Source of the DNA: JBLIAZ01 sp047632015
GTDB lineage: Bacteria > Bacteroidota > Bacteroidia > Flavobacteriales_C > GCA-002722245
Direction: 5' to 3'
DNA: 5,525 nt
NCBI GenBank assembly: GCA_047632015.1
Contig: JBLIBC010000194.1
Span: 1-5,525, forward strand
Part shown: in pieces, positions 5,472 to 5,525 of the stretch
Layout: the number at the start of each line of letters is the position of its first letter
How positions within the stretch are numbered: position 1 is the stretch's first letter
The notes under the pieces: generated by a model
What the model saw: only the letters and a program-made list of their open reading frames with translations
Databases searched by the model: none
Told to the model about the DNA's origin: nothing
Program-made: the position numbers and the translations under genes

Positions 5472-5525
5472 ATGAAAAAGCTACAATACGAAAGACCAGT
5501 AATTACAAGACTAAACACTGGCGTA
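5472..5525 (+). CDS. N-terminus of a gene with a YxxP leader-like motif (3' end outside window)
   Basis: Open frame of 18 codons running off the right edge: MKKLQYERPVITRLNTGV. Lys-rich start plus Y6-x-x-P9-x-I11 and then L14-N-T-G17 resembles the Y-x-x-P-x-L motif near the end of lasso-type leaders, which PqqD-like B1 proteins bind. It follows the ATP-grasp gene on the same strand after 141 bases, so it may be the substrate of the PqqD/ATP-grasp pair. Two readings are open: a short precursor peptide, or an N-terminal recognition tag on a longer protein. From memory, unverified, related tags occur at the front of LysA-like PLP decarboxylases in Bacteroidota. The frame can also start at GTG 5430, 12 bases after AGGAGG (5412-5417), adding 14 residues (VSTQKYYSRTKLRY); the ATG fits the usual leader form better. 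Confidence 0.65.
   Translation, partial: MKKLQYERPVITRLNTGV

Overview
The window looks like chromosomal DNA from a member of the Bacteroidota, probably a flavobacterium-like or related environmental species. The base composition is AT-rich. Two proteins end in type IX secretion (T9SS) type A sorting domains, a system confined to this phylum. Promoter-like boxes fit the phylum's TAnnTTTG pattern, and most genes lack a clear Shine-Dalgarno site.

Layout. At the left edge is the 3' end of a short-chain dehydrogenase of the YdfG type (1-426, +). It converges, with only 15 bases between stops, on a minus-strand pair: an AraC-family regulator with a metal-chaperone-like N-terminal fold (2637-3233, -), followed without a gap by a secreted protein with seven PKD-like repeats and a T9SS sorting domain (442-2622, -). 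From a divergent intergenic region (3234-3449) a plus-strand set begins: a very small T9SS cargo protein (3450-3845), a PqqD-like protein of 83 residues (4006-4257), an ATP-grasp ligase of 350 residues (4278-5330), and, cut by the window edge, the first 18 codons of another gene (5472-5525) whose N-terminus carries a Y-x-x-P-x-I motif.

How the parts fit. The right half is the most interesting part. A stand-alone PqqD-like protein (a RiPP recognition element, which binds leader peptides), an ATP-grasp ligase (carboxylate-amine bond formation) and an N-terminus resembling a leader recognised by such elements sit in a row. This suggests an uncharacterised peptide-tag-directed modification pathway. 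A 66-base element lies upstream of both the small T9SS gene and the PqqD gene at nearly the same distance from each start (about 79% identical, no gaps). It ties the two transcription units together, most likely as a duplicated promoter. The divergent AraC gene is a candidate local regulator, but nothing in the sequence proves this.

The stretch 5331-5471 holds no convincing gene, only a short in-frame duplication after the ATP-grasp stop and an AT-rich inverted repeat. No RNA genes, CRISPR arrays or mobile elements were seen.
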